The translations under genes and the position numbers were made by a program. From positions 1 through 21,083 of IMG/VR virus record IMGVR_UViG_3300033992_000716: a DNA stretch of 21,083 nucleotides; one strand, written 5' to 3'. Shown piece after piece: positions 7,792-14,854 of this stretch. Each line of letters begins with the position of its first letter. Position 1 is the stretch's first letter. The notes under the pieces were generated by a model that saw only the letters and a list, made by a program, of their open reading frames with translations, did no database searches and was not told where the DNA came from. This DNA is from a virus.

Positions 7792-8268
7792 TTACATTCC
7801 TTTCAGTTTTGCTACTTGCATTAAATTAATAATTGCTTGTGCCATACTACCTACAGCATCACCATAATCATATACTGGATTATGTATATCATCACTAAAC
7901 ATAAGAGAACTACCAACTTGATTATTAGTATTAGCTGAACTAAAAAGACGAACTCTTCTTCTTTCAGGATGCTGAGATGGGGCTAAATCACTATACTCAT
8001 CATTTTCTTTATTCGTAGGCGCAGCCCAACCACAAGTAGCAATAGTAATCATATCGTATTCATTAATTTGATTTACAAGTGCTTCATTTTCTACATCTAG
8101 CATTTCATAAATATCCAAACCACTATCAATTTGTTCAAACTGGATATTCATATCCTTATCAAGTAAAATTCCAAATGCTGCACAACTCTTTGTTTCAGGT
8201 GAATATGGAACCATTTCGTGAATGTTACTAATGACTTTCTCTAATTGCTTCTTTGTTAATTTTTTCAT
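7792..8268 (-). CDS. Conserved phage hypothetical with TCGWAAP and HPERRRVRL motifs, 158 aa
   Basis: TCGWAAP (78-84) and PSQHPERRRVRL (97-108) are striking and match, from memory, a small family in actinophages and a few bacteria with no assigned function. The Cys, His and triple Arg could form an active or binding site, but I cannot name a reaction. The N-terminal 20 residues are a basic helix, and the C-terminus (136-158) is another helix. The start overlaps the upstream stop (ATGA at 8265-8268). Confidence 0.74.
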   Translation of the reverse strand: MKKLTKKQLEKVISNIHEMVPYSPETKSCAAFGILLDKDMNIQFEQIDSGLDIYEMLDVENEALVNQINEYDMITIATCGWAAPTNKENDEYSDLAPSQHPERRRVRLFSSANTNNQVGSSLMFSDDIHNPVYDYGDAVGSMAQAIINLMQVAKLKGM

Positions 8269-8609
8269 GACTTTATTCCTTTGTTTTCTAGTTGTTGTTT
8301 GATTTCTTCTTTAGCTTCTTCATCCCAATTCATTGGGAGATTGTGTTCAATTAAAATTGCATATTGATAATCATGCTCATTACTTTCATTATAATAAATA
8401 ACAACTTCAGCATAAGTACCAAAATCATGATTGAATCTTTTAACAGCAAATTTTAATGAATCAGTTTCCTTGACATGAGGGAACATTCTTTCTAATTGAT
8501 GAACATAAGCATTAAGCTCAATTCTTGATAGAACATCATAGTTATCAGAACCTAATTGAGCACAGTATTCATCAGTTGGAGATGAACCTATTTCCATATA
8601 TTCAATCAT
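8265..8609 (-). CDS. Conserved phage hypothetical with HDFGTY motif, 114 aa
   Basis: The N-terminus (MEIGSSPTDEYCAQLGSDNY) and RFNHDFGTYAEVVIYY (58-73) resemble a widespread phage family of unknown function in which an HDFGTY/HDFGxY strand is the most conserved part. The fold seems to be helix, strands, helix. The ATG at 8609 has GGAGAAAGCA upstream and lies within the last codons of the 42-aa gene. The stop overlaps the next start. Confidence 0.75.
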   Translation of the reverse strand: MIEYMEIGSSPTDEYCAQLGSDNYDVLSRIELNAYVHQLERMFPHVKETDSLKFAVKRFNHDFGTYAEVVIYYNESNEHDYQYAILIEHNLPMNWDEEAKEEIKQQLENKGIKS

Positions 8610-8730
8610 TGCTTTCTCCTATTTCTATAGTTTTCCACACTTCTTCTATTTCTTTTTGAACCCAACCTTTTTCTTTAGTCCAGTAATACTGAAACTCAGG
8701 TTTTTGTTTTACCCATTCGTATATCTTCAT
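8602..8730 (-). CDS. 42-aa Trp-rich basic/acidic peptide
   Basis: The reading frame begins MKIYEWVKQKPEFQYYWTKE and ends eight bases inside the next gene. It starts at an ATG that overlaps the TGA of the 41-aa gene, with an excellent GAGGAAGGG site upstream. Four Trp and four Tyr/Phe in 42 residues suggest a folded strand-rich mini-domain. Family not recognised. Real-gene status rests on the ribosome-binding site and on ATGA overlaps at both ends, which are how its neighbours are arranged. Confidence 0.62.
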   Translation of the reverse strand: MKIYEWVKQKPEFQYYWTKEKGWVQKEIEEVWKTIEIGESND

Positions 8731-8852
8731 TCGTACCCTTCCTCATAGGTTGTTAAAAAATCAACTGGAATTACAACTTCACTCCCACAAATAACACAAG
8801 GCATAATGCCTTCTTCAAAAAATTCAAAACATTCTTGACATTGAAAATCCAT
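8727..8852 (-). CDS. 41-aa zinc-ribbon-like miniprotein
   Basis: Two CxxC knuckles, C5-x2-C8 and C19-x2-C22, give a complete four-Cys site of the rubredoxin/zinc-ribbon type in a protein of only 41 residues (start MDFQCQECFEFFEEGIMPCV). The ATG overlaps the stop of the 142-aa gene (TAATG) and AAGGGAAA lies upstream. Such minimal ribbons bind nucleic acid or protein partners, but the target is unknown. It sits beside a second Cys-rich gene. Confidence 0.65.
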   Translation of the reverse strand: MDFQCQECFEFFEEGIMPCVICGSEVVIPVDFLTTYEEGYE

Positions 8853-9280
8853 TACATTTTCCCTTCTGGGAGAATCACATTACCGTTTTCACTACTCCAA
8901 CCCCATTCACAACAAAATTCACCTTCTTTAGTTGAAGATGAAGGGTGAAGCCCAGATAATTTCTTTGTTTTATTTAAAAGTGAAAACATTTTAGATGTAC
9001 AATCGTGACAAATAATCAATTTGATTATGTCATCTTCAGTCATACAATCAAAGAATTCACCATAACCACCACATAATTCAAATGATAATCCCCCATCAAT
9101 TTGATTCATAATCGGATAGATATCACCATCTATTAGCTTGGCTTTCATTTGATCCTGAACAAGATAAGATTGCGATTTTTCATCCCAAACCTTTTCCCAA
9201 AACTCAGGTCGCATTTTTACTCCACAACCATCACAATTAAACCAATCTTCTTTTGTTAAAATAATATCTTGATCTTGCAT
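8852..9280 (-). CDS. Cys-rich putative zinc-binding protein, 142 aa
   Basis: FNCDGCGVKM (C16, C19) and LIICHDCTSKM (C91, C94) together can form a four-Cys zinc site with about 70 residues inserted between the knuckles. C70, C79 and C123-C124 are extra. From memory, small phage proteins with a similar layout (a knuckle, then an E-L-C-G-G-Y-G strand, then CHDC) exist without assigned function. GAGGAG lies about 11 bases before the ATG. The gene is followed without a gap by the 41-aa ribbon gene. Confidence 0.74.
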   Translation of the reverse strand: MQDQDIILTKEDWFNCDGCGVKMRPEFWEKVWDEKSQSYLVQDQMKAKLIDGDIYPIMNQIDGGLSFELCGGYGEFFDCMTEDDIIKLIICHDCTSKMFSLLNKTKKLSGLHPSSSTKEGEFCCEWGWSSENGNVILPEGKM

Positions 9281-9284
9281 TTAA

Positions 9285-9485
9285 CTATTTCTCCTCTTTG
9301 TAACCAAAGTATTTCTTCATCTCTTTGTCCCATAAAAGCCAATTTGGATTCAAATCTGTATCCAAATCCCAATCGTAAGGAGTAATAGTTTCATGGTTCT
9401 TAGGCGTTAGCTTATTTGCATTCTTCATCGTAGGATGTTTCCTTTTACTATTGTCTTCATTTTCAATATCATCTAACCAACTCAT
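9285..9485 (-). CDS. Hypothetical protein, 66 aa
   Basis: A small, charged, probably flexible protein beginning MSWLDDIENEDNSKRKHPT, with a Trp-rich stretch WDLDTDLNPNWLLWDKEMKK in the second half. AAAGGTAAATAT precedes the ATG. It contains no Cys and no membrane span. It lies between two Cys-rich genes, with spacing of a few bases on each side. Family not recognised. Confidence 0.65.
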   Translation of the reverse strand: MSWLDDIENEDNSKRKHPTMKNANKLTPKNHETITPYDWDLDTDLNPNWLLWDKEMKKYFGYKEEK

Positions 9486-9497
9486 AATATTTACCTT

Positions 9498-9728
9498 TCA
9501 GTTTGTTTGTTCTAATAGATCAGCTCTAACATTTAAAGTTTTCAACTCTGTTTTTTTAACCCAGAAGTAATTAGACTTGTGAAGCAAAGCAGGAGTGTAA
9601 ACTTTTCTAAATTCCCGTTCTGAAATATCAAGTCCAATCTTTTGGCATTTCTCATCTAAACAGTATTCATAACCTGCTTCATATCTTTCGTCAATGAATA
9701 CAGATTGACAATAGATACACTCAGCCAT
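9498..9728 (-). CDS. Small zinc-finger-like protein, 76 aa
   Basis: C4-x2-C7 and C23-x4-C28 (ECIYC and EYCLDEKC) make a compact four-Cys zinc site at the N-terminus, followed by a charged helix. The second half (41-76) is basic then neutral. The start overlaps the stop of the upstream 67-aa gene. It resembles short phage zinc-finger proteins with a treble-clef-like spacing. The target is unknown. Confidence 0.7.
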   Translation of the reverse strand: MAECIYCQSVFIDERYEAGYEYCLDEKCQKIGLDISEREFRKVYTPALLHKSNYFWVKKTELKTLNVRADLLEQTN

Positions 9729-9931
9729 TATAAAAACTCCAGTAATGCCGTTTCCAATTCAATAATTTTATCTTGCATTTTAACAATCATCTGTTGATTA
9801 TATTCAAGAACATCCATAATACTATTTGTTCTATGATTCATTTCAATTGCTAATTCCCAAAGGCTAATTTTATTCATAGGAATACAGCCGTGTTCTTTTG
9901 TACTAATTACTACCCCATTTTCAATTTTCAT
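9728..9931 (-). CDS. Helical hypothetical protein, 67 aa
   Basis: I chose the ATG at 9931, which has AAAGGTG six bases upstream. The in-frame GTG at 9940 has no ribosome-binding site and overlaps the preceding gene. The protein has a short strand region followed by two helices, the last (40-67) with heptad-like Leu/Ile/Met spacing that suggests a coiled coil or dimer. No enzymatic motif is visible. Confidence 0.68.
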   Translation of the reverse strand: MKIENGVVISTKEHGCIPMNKISLWELAIEMNHRTNSIMDVLEYNQQMIVKMQDKIIELETALLEFL

Positions 9932-9932
9932 T

Positions 9933-10112
9933 TTATTCACCTTTCATTAGGAGTTGACAAATACTAATCACTTTCTTTACTCGCTTTTCATCTGTATTAT
10001 TTATTGCAATATTTCTTAATATCCAATGGATATCCGTTCTGCGAGCAAAAGGAATATCCAAAAGACTTGTCAATTTTTCAAGTTCATCTAATAATTGTTG
10101 TTTATGTTCCAC
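9933..10112 (-). CDS. 59-aa helical protein, GTG start
   Basis: The GTG at 10112 follows directly on the TAA of the 126-aa gene, with GAAGAGG about seven bases upstream. The translation begins (M)EHKQQLLDELEKLTSLLDI and continues with a basic helix. Its stop sits two bases before the next gene's ATG. It is fully open, densely packed and in the same style as its neighbours, so I call it real. Function unknown. Confidence 0.62.
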   Translation of the reverse strand: MEHKQQLLDELEKLTSLLDIPFARRTDIHWILRNIAINNTDEKRVKKVISICQLLMKGE

Positions 10113-10493
10113 TTATGCCTCTTCGTAAACACTAAACTTATAGCCAACTGTTGCAAAACTTTCACACAAACCAGTAGCAATTTCTTTAGTCAATAACCTA
10201 AACTCACGAATATCATCTAGAATAATCATTTGATTACGCCGACTCATTCTTTGAACTTTGATAGAAACCAAACAAGCAAGAAATTCTTGATCGTCACTCA
10301 ACCAGTAATCTCTATGTGTTCTCTCTTTTGTATATGAACCATAAGGGAAATATGCTTTTACTGCTTTTTTAGTTTCTTTTACTTCTATTTCGCTTTCATC
10401 CATAAACTCAAACTCAAGCACACCTGATACCTCAAACGAAGTCAAAGTAATAGGACTAATAATTTCTGAAGCGTCTACAATTTCAATTTCCAT
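10113..10493 (-). CDS. Hypothetical protein, 126 aa
   Basis: The N-terminal half alternates hydrophobic and acidic residues as in beta strands (residues 2-45). The second half has a basic region, VQRMSRRNQMIILDDIREF, and a helical end. One Cys lies at about 74 and one at about 109. It starts one base overlapping the upstream stop. No family recognised. Confidence 0.7.
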   Translation of the reverse strand: MEIEIVDASEIISPITLTSFEVSGVLEFEFMDESEIEVKETKKAVKAYFPYGSYTKERTHRDYWLSDDQEFLACLVSIKVQRMSRRNQMIILDDIREFRLLTKEIATGLCESFATVGYKFSVYEEA

Positions 10494-10708
10494 TATTGCA
10501 ACTCACTTTCTATTTTCAGTAGTTGTTTTTCTTCAATATCTTCCTTAATCTTTTCGGTAAGGTTATCTTTTATACCGATGCTAAAATCAAGCAAAATCAT
10601 TTGCTGTTCTGCAAAAAACTCAAAAGGAGTAACCAAACCCCTATTCTTTTGCATATACAAACGATTTAGCCGATTACTAATATAGTAATAAAATGATTCC
10701 ATATTCAT
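10493..10708 (-). CDS. Helical hypothetical protein, 71 aa
   Basis: Two in-frame ATGs lie at 10708 and 10702. AAAGG is about nine bases upstream of the first, so I keep it. The protein begins MNMESFYYYISNRLNRLYMQ, has an aromatic-rich first helix and a second long helix rich in Glu, Lys and Leu. It could dimerise. No Cys, no membrane span. It is the second gene after the non-coding control region. Confidence 0.68.
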   Translation of the reverse strand: MNMESFYYYISNRLNRLYMQKNRGLVTPFEFFAEQQMILLDFSIGIKDNLTEKIKEDIEEKQLLKIESELQ

Positions 10709-10735
10709 TTGATTTTACCTTTCGTTAGTTGTTGA

Positions 10736-11131
10736 TTAGAATTTTGGATAATAGATAGGGTTACTAGAACTGATATGAGTAATAATATTTATTTTCTCAT
10801 CTCCAATAGTTGCTATAGTGTTTACATTACCAGTAACACAAGGTGAAACAATACGCCTTTTTTGAGGACCAAACTTTTGCTTAGATACTTCATAATCAGC
10901 AGTCCAAGCATAAACAGTAAACTGATCTCCAACTTTACGCAAACGCTGTCTCTTAGCGTATAGCAATTTAGAAACTGTAGACATACGCATTGCTTTACCT
11001 GTATCTAATAACGCTATAAAGAAAGTCTCATTATTTTGTGTAATCTCACGCACTTCCGTAACAATTCCATAAACTGTATTTTTATCTGATAATTTATTAC
11101 CGACTAATGATCCGAATATAGGCTTACTCAT
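10736..11131 (-). CDS. First gene after the control region: hypothetical beta-rich protein, 131 aa
   Basis: The protein looks all-beta. Short strands such as TVYGIVTEVREI (19-30), TFFIALLDT (36-44) and QFTVYAWTADYEV (69-81) suggest a small barrel like an OB or SH3 fold. A basic patch KRQRLRK (60-66) and PQKRRIV could bind nucleic acid. This is inference from pattern. The ATG has AAAGGAATAGTAT upstream and lies 40 bases downstream of a perfect TATAAT. It is therefore probably the promoter-proximal gene of the left block. Family not recognised. Confidence 0.72.
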   Translation of the reverse strand: MSKPIFGSLVGNKLSDKNTVYGIVTEVREITQNNETFFIALLDTGKAMRMSTVSKLLYAKRQRLRKVGDQFTVYAWTADYEVSKQKFGPQKRRIVSPCVTGNVNTIATIGDEKINIITHISSSNPIYYPKF

Positions 11132-11170
11132 ATACTATTCCTTTCCCTAAGATAATGGTTTATATTGGTG

Positions 11171-11176
11171 ATTATA
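11171..11176 (-). promoter_or_regulatory. -10 element (TATAAT) for the left gene block
   Basis: A perfect TATAAT on the minus strand lies directly after two tandem copies of CTATTTGTGCG. The expected transcription start near 11164 would give a leader of about 33 bases with a good ribosome-binding site before the ATG at 11131. No consensus -35 is seen at 16-18 bp. The tandem repeats occupy that place, which fits an activator- or repressor-controlled promoter. Confidence 0.55.
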
Positions 11177-11198
11177 CGCACAAATAGCGCACAAATAG
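11177..11198 (-). repeat. Perfect tandem 11-bp direct repeat abutting the -10
   Basis: CTATTTGTGCG occurs twice head to tail on the minus strand (11177-11187 and 11188-11198), adjoining the TATAAT. The 11-bp period is about one helical turn, so two protein units could bind on the same DNA face. Confidence 0.8.
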
Positions 11199-11205
11199 TG
11201 CGCTA
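11185..11205. promoter_or_regulatory. Perfect 8-bp inverted repeat, candidate operator
   Basis: TAGCGCAC and GTGCGCTA are separated by AAATA. The palindrome overlaps both tandem repeats and covers the place of a -35 element for the TATAAT at 11171-11176. A dimeric repressor bound here would block that promoter. It has no following U tract, so a terminator is less likely. Confidence 0.6.
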
Positions 11206-11291
11206 ATTTCTTGATATTTAGACTGAATAATAGTGAACTCATTGGCTAACTATTGTATCGGGCATATGGCTCAAACAAAACCTGCGTAATA

Positions 11292-11313
11292 ATATTTCTT
11301 TTATATTTCTTTT
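11292..11313. repeat. Second tandem 11-bp direct repeat
   Basis: ATATTTCTTTT occurs twice in direct succession on the plus strand (11292-11302, 11303-11313). It is low complexity but an exact duplication. Confidence 0.7.
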
Positions 11314-11346
11314 GTGTCGGAAAACTGGTGAAAAGCCTGTCTCGTT

Positions 11347-11370
11347 TTATATAAAAAATTATATAAAAAA
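11347..11370. repeat. Tandem 12-bp AT-only direct repeat
   Basis: TTATATAAAAAA occurs twice in succession on the plus strand (11347-11358, 11359-11370). The minus strand contains a TATAAT across the junction (11358-11363). An easily melted element of this kind suits a promoter or an origin's unwinding site. Confidence 0.7.
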
Positions 11371-11414
11371 TTTTGCAGGGGGTCGTGTAAGATTACAGCC
11401 GTGTAAGTTAGGGA

Positions 11415-11423
11415 ATTATATCA
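11415..11423 (-). promoter_or_regulatory. Extended -10 (TGATATAAT)
   Basis: The minus strand reads TGATATAAT, an exact match to the extended -10 form TGnTATAAT that needs no -35. A transcript starting near 11408 would have a leader of about 277 bases before the first left-block gene, running through all the tandem repeats. The inverted repeat at 11427-11448 lies where a -35 would be. Confidence 0.5.
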
Positions 11424-11426
11424 GGG

Positions 11427-11448
11427 ATTAGATAATGTTTTATCTAAT
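11427..11448. promoter_or_regulatory. Perfect 9-bp inverted repeat, candidate operator
   Basis: ATTAGATAA and TTATCTAAT are separated by TGTT. The sequence sits four bases upstream of the extended -10 on the minus strand. It contains only one G:C pair per arm, so a weak RNA hairpin and more likely a protein-binding palindrome. Confidence 0.55.
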
Positions 11449-11517
11449 GTTTCACCAAGCACATTTTAGCCAATATTTTACACAATTTTAGTATATGTTT
11501 TTTAGGCTACTAGCTGG

Positions 11518-12399
11518 TTATTTCTTTTTTGATTTCCCAGACGGATTCTTAGTTTTTGGCTGAGCGAGCGCTCTAGCGTTAGCCTTAGTTGATTCATCAG
11601 ACAATTCTATAAGGTAATCTATCATATTACCCTCATATAACATTCTACCTAAATGACCAATCTCAATACCTGGATCAACCCAAACTTTACCGTCAATCTT
11701 TTGCCAATATCTACAGAAACCATAATCCTCAGAAACAAATCTACCATCATCATCAACATAAGAATTAAAGAAAGCGTATGTATAATCTAATTCTGCACCT
11801 TTCATACTACCTGTGTCATCATTAAATTTTAACTCAGGATAGGCAACAATTAGTTTTTCAAATACTTCTCTTTTAATACACATAAAGCCAGTACCAGCAT
11901 CGTGAACTGATATTGCACCATTATCTGTTTCAATAACATTATTTCCTTTTTTAACTGGGTTCACAACAAAGCGAGTTGATTTCTTACCCAAATCTTTGCT
12001 CGCAATCCCGTTATTAACATTTTTGATTACCTTGTCCCAATTAATCTCTTTAATTGGGTAAGAGCCAGTAATAATATCTTTATCATGCCATAGAAGCTTT
12101 ACAATATCTTCAGCCTTAAAACTAAGATCAACATCAAGAAAAACTAAGTGTGTAAACTGTGGATTAGCCATAAACTTAGCGACAAGGTTATTCCTTGCCC
12201 TATTGATTAAAGAGTCAGTAACTGTGCTAACCCCGAACTTTAACCCGATATCCTTACAATACATAACTGTCTTCATAAAAGACATAAAGAAAGGTTCAGT
12301 CAATGACCTATCATAACATGGAAGCGCAAACATAGGACACCATGAGTCAATATCTTCTCTACCAATTTCAATATTCTGTTGTTCCATTTGTAATGTCAT
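11518..12399 (-). CDS. GT-A fold glycosyltransferase, 293 aa
   Basis: LVFLDVDLSF (85-94) carries the D-x-D metal and nucleotide-sugar motif (D89, D91). The Rossmann start (22-60), RARNNLVAKF (68-77), DAGTGFMCIKREVFEKL (167-183) and SEDYGFCRYW (223-232) with H249 after it match GT2-like glycosyltransferases of phages and large viruses. Such enzymes move sugars from a nucleotide donor to DNA bases, capsid proteins or host glycans. The acceptor is not visible. The C-terminal 25 residues are basic and disordered (SGKSKKK end). There is no Shine-Dalgarno sequence, but CATAAT lies six bases before the ATG, so a leaderless transcript is possible. The gene sits alone between the intrinsic terminator and the non-coding control region. 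Confidence 0.85.
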   Translation of the reverse strand: MTLQMEQQNIEIGREDIDSWCPMFALPCYDRSLTEPFFMSFMKTVMYCKDIGLKFGVSTVTDSLINRARNNLVAKFMANPQFTHLVFLDVDLSFKAEDIVKLLWHDKDIITGSYPIKEINWDKVIKNVNNGIASKDLGKKSTRFVVNPVKKGNNVIETDNGAISVHDAGTGFMCIKREVFEKLIVAYPELKFNDDTGSMKGAELDYTYAFFNSYVDDDGRFVSEDYGFCRYWQKIDGKVWVDPGIEIGHLGRMLYEGNMIDYLIELSDESTKANARALAQPKTKNPSGKSKKK

Positions 12400-12415
12400 A
12401 TCTATATTATGGCAT

Positions 12416-12451
12416 AAAAAAAAGCCCTGCGCTGGCTAGGCGCAGGGCTTT
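12416..12451 (-). terminator. Strong intrinsic terminator closing the packaging/recombination unit
   Basis: AAAGCCCTGCGC (12421-12432) pairs perfectly with GCGCAGGGCTTT (12440-12451) around a 7-base loop. On the minus strand the hairpin runs straight into eight T (12423-12416). It is the only textbook rho-independent terminator seen. It lies 22 bases after the stop of the 123-aa gene and ends 17 bases before the glycosyltransferase start. Confidence 0.9.
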
Positions 12452-12473
12452 ATGGTATTTATTTTTTATATAA

Positions 12474-12845
12474 TTATTTAGTCTTGACCTTGGTTTTTAC
12501 ACCAGCAATTTCGCTAGTCTTAGCCGAAAGATTATTAACTGCTGTAACACCTGTCTCGGTCACATTCTTTACATTACCAACACGAGTTGCCTTGAAGAAT
12601 AGCGCATCAGTTGTTGAATCAAAACGGATAACGATTTTGTAACCCAACTTCTTAGCCTGAGCACGAATTCTTTGTTGCATTGAATTATAAGCATTACCAG
12701 CTTTAATTCCATCAATACGAACTGAATTGCCATCTTTTGCCGACTCATTCAGTGCAGCAATAATCATATTCAATTCTTCAGACTTGCGACCAGCTCTTGC
12801 GATTTCTGGAAGCGTATCTACTTTATTCATCTTTAGTGTTGTCAC
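12474..12845 (-). CDS. Small basic protein, possible nucleic-acid binder, 123 aa
   Basis: The GTG at 12845 has AGGAG seven bases upstream, better than the internal ATG. RIDGIKAGNAYNSMQQRIRAQ (43-63) followed by KLGYKIVIRFDSTTDALFFKA reads as a helix with basic faces and then two strands. This pattern suits a DNA- or RNA-binding domain, but I cannot place it in a named family. The C-terminus (94-123) is Thr/Val/Lys-rich and probably flexible. It is the last gene before the intrinsic terminator, so it is co-transcribed with the terminase genes unless the 132-bp gap upstream holds a promoter. I see none with both boxes. Confidence 0.75.
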   Translation of the reverse strand: MTTLKMNKVDTLPEIARAGRKSEELNMIIAALNESAKDGNSVRIDGIKAGNAYNSMQQRIRAQAKKLGYKIVIRFDSTTDALFFKATRVGNVKNVTETGVTAVNNLSAKTSEIAGVKTKVKTK

Positions 12846-12977
12846 TTGATTTCTCCTATGGTTGGTTTGTTTTGTTAGGAAGCCATTTTGACTACCTATT
12901 GCTTAGATAAGACCATATCAGGCTTTATGGTAAAAAACTCATCAGGGAGCAAAAAACTTCTAAAAACTAAAAGAAAT

Positions 12978-13145
12978 TTATTTTTTGACTTCAGGCTCAA
13001 CACTATTGGCGATATATTCTTTCAGCTTTTGATTTTCCAGTTTCAGTACAGTAAGATCAACATGTGCTGATGCTAATTGCATTGCCAATTGACTAATCAC
13101 TTCTTCATGAGTAACTTTAAGATTATCTAGAGATTTTCCAGCCAT
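12978..13145 (-). CDS. 55-aa helical protein overlapping the end of TerL
   Basis: The ATG at 13145 lies 19 bases inside the terminase gene in another frame, with AAAGGA about nine bases upstream. The translation begins MAGKSLDNLKVTHEEVISQL and has hydrophobic heptads over residues 16-46, so a coiled coil is likely. It ends in VKK. Small coiled-coil genes after a terminase can be head assembly factors, but this is only a guess from position. Confidence 0.6.
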   Translation of the reverse strand: MAGKSLDNLKVTHEEVISQLAMQLASAHVDLTVLKLENQKLKEYIANSVEPEVKK

Positions 13146-14854
13146 GGTGACGCATCCTTTTCTTCATTGAATCCTGGAAAGAATTGTCCAGTATCTTTAT
13201 TATACACTGTAACTGTTCCAAATTCTGGCATATCTTCATTCTCTTCCCAATATTTATCTGGAGATAAAATTTCAATTTCTACCTCTGCCCCAATAGCCAT
13301 ATTTTCAACACAAACAAATACCGCACCAGCAACCGCATCTGCTAAGTCTTTTGAACCTGAACTTGGGTGATCAATTTTATTATTACCAAATAACCTAAGT
13401 TTTAAAAGCTCTTCTTCAACTAAAAGATCATTCCAATATCCACGCAATCTTGTATCATAAATAGCAGTCATTAATGTATCAAAGTCTGTTTTCTTAACGC
13501 TATGAAAATCCGCATTAATACCTTGAGCTCTTAAGCTTTGAATCATTTCAATAGATTGCCATCTGTCAAAAGTAACTTTAGCAACATCAAATTTTCTACA
13601 TAAGTCCAAAATCATTTGTCTAATAGATGCAAAGTTAATTTCCTGGTTAACAGACGCTTCCCATGAGTAAACTAAATCAACATTAATAATAGGAAGATTT
13701 TCAACACCCATTAATGTTTTAACTTCTTTAAGTCCAGTACAATGAACCATGCTAAGCGCAGCTCTGTCTCTCTTTAAGGCTAAGTCAATATGAATAAATC
13801 TTACTTGACCATCTGTTTTATTAAACCAAGGTTTAAAATTACCTTCTTCATCAACAGGATCTTCACTATACATAAAAGCTTTTCTAACTAATTCAGGATC
13901 TCTAAAGTAAGCATCTTCCATGTTAGGAGGCTCACATTCAAATCTAGCTCTAGCTTCAACAGGATTTCTAATATATTCCGATTCTAATTGCTCACGCTTA
14001 ATAGTAGGATTAACTTCCCATGTTGCAGCTTTAATAGTCCAAGTCTTAGGTTCCTTCTTTTCTCTAGAATTAAAATATCTTTGTTGAATAAAGTCACCTT
14101 TATAGCGGGGGAAAGACAATAGAATAACTTTACCGACTTCTGGAAAGCGAGACATAATAGAAAGCTTAGACATATTGTAAATCGCAGACGCAGATCCCTT
14201 TGATCTCGTTTCTCCACGCAATTCAGCATCTGTTTTAAAAGCAGCAATTTCATCCAAAATAATTGTCATTACTTCATAACCTTCCCAACCTTCAGATTCA
14301 GAGTGACCAGAAAAGCATCTAACAGGTTTAGAAAAGAAAAATATTTCTGATACTCTAGGTTCAAATCCAACTTTATTAAAGTAAGGAGATCTAAGCAATA
14401 AGTTCTTTAATGGTTCAAAGAATACTCTCTGGGCTTGCTGAGCGTTTACAGCAAGGTTTAGAAGGTCAATATACACACCATGAGCTTTCCCATAATAAAT
14501 TAATGGATCTCTTAAGCAATGGATAAGATATACCGTATAAGCCATTGATATTCTTGCACAATGGTCTTTACCAGACCCTTTGCCTAGCATACAAATAACT
14601 TCATTGTCAGTATATGTTTTATACCATCTTTTCCCTTCTTCTTCCCCTAATAAAGAAATTAGTGTTCTTTCTTTGTAAATCTGTGTAGAATGTCGTACAA
14701 TCTCTAATTGGATATCAGAAAGCGGAGGTAAACCTAAATATTCTTTATCTTGTACAAATGTTTGAATATCAACAGGTGTTTCTGTAAGATCATCTTGACG
14801 CAAAAGCCTATCAAAATCTGCAAGTTCAAGATTCATTCCCATGAAATCAGACAT
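13127..14854 (-). CDS. terL: Terminase large subunit
   Basis: TerL pumps DNA into the prohead and cuts the concatemer. In a 575-aa protein counted from the ATG at 14854 I see a Walker A loop GKGSGKD (91-97), Walker B VMTIILDE with D201-E202, the coupling motif VILLSFPR around 243-250, and an RNase-H-like nuclease with D357 (HIDLALKRD), D430 (TFDRW) and D503/D506 (SKDLADAV). The P-loop ends in Asp instead of Ser/Thr. From memory this occurs in a group of phage terminases. The ATG at 14854 is preferred over GTG at 14866 because AAAGGG lies about 11 bases before it and is too close to the GTG. The length is normal for a full two-domain TerL. It lies downstream of the TerS candidate. Confidence 0.93.
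   Translation of the reverse strand: MSDFMGMNLELADFDRLLRQDDLTETPVDIQTFVQDKEYLGLPPLSDIQLEIVRHSTQIYKERTLISLLGEEEGKRWYKTYTDNEVICMLGKGSGKDHCARISMAYTVYLIHCLRDPLIYYGKAHGVYIDLLNLAVNAQQAQRVFFEPLKNLLLRSPYFNKVGFEPRVSEIFFFSKPVRCFSGHSESEGWEGYEVMTIILDEIAAFKTDAELRGETRSKGSASAIYNMSKLSIMSRFPEVGKVILLSFPRYKGDFIQQRYFNSREKKEPKTWTIKAATWEVNPTIKREQLESEYIRNPVEARARFECEPPNMEDAYFRDPELVRKAFMYSEDPVDEEGNFKPWFNKTDGQVRFIHIDLALKRDRAALSMVHCTGLKEVKTLMGVENLPIINVDLVYSWEASVNQEINFASIRQMILDLCRKFDVAKVTFDRWQSIEMIQSLRAQGINADFHSVKKTDFDTLMTAIYDTRLRGYWNDLLVEEELLKLRLFGNNKIDHPSSGSKDLADAVAGAVFVCVENMAIGAEVEIEILSPDKYWEENEDMPEFGTVTVYNKDTGQFFPGFNEEKDASPWLENL

Larger units (their letters stand above)
11132..11517. other. 386-bp non-coding control region
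   Basis: This is the only stretch of more than 300 bp without a gene. No frame of useful length is seen on either strand, and no tRNA-like fold. It holds two minus-strand -10 elements, two perfect inverted repeats, three tandem duplications of 11-12 bp and an 8-bp direct repeat (CGTGTAAG at 11384 and 11400). It separates the glycosyltransferase from the left gene block. Likely roles are promoter/operator and perhaps replication origin. Confidence 0.75.
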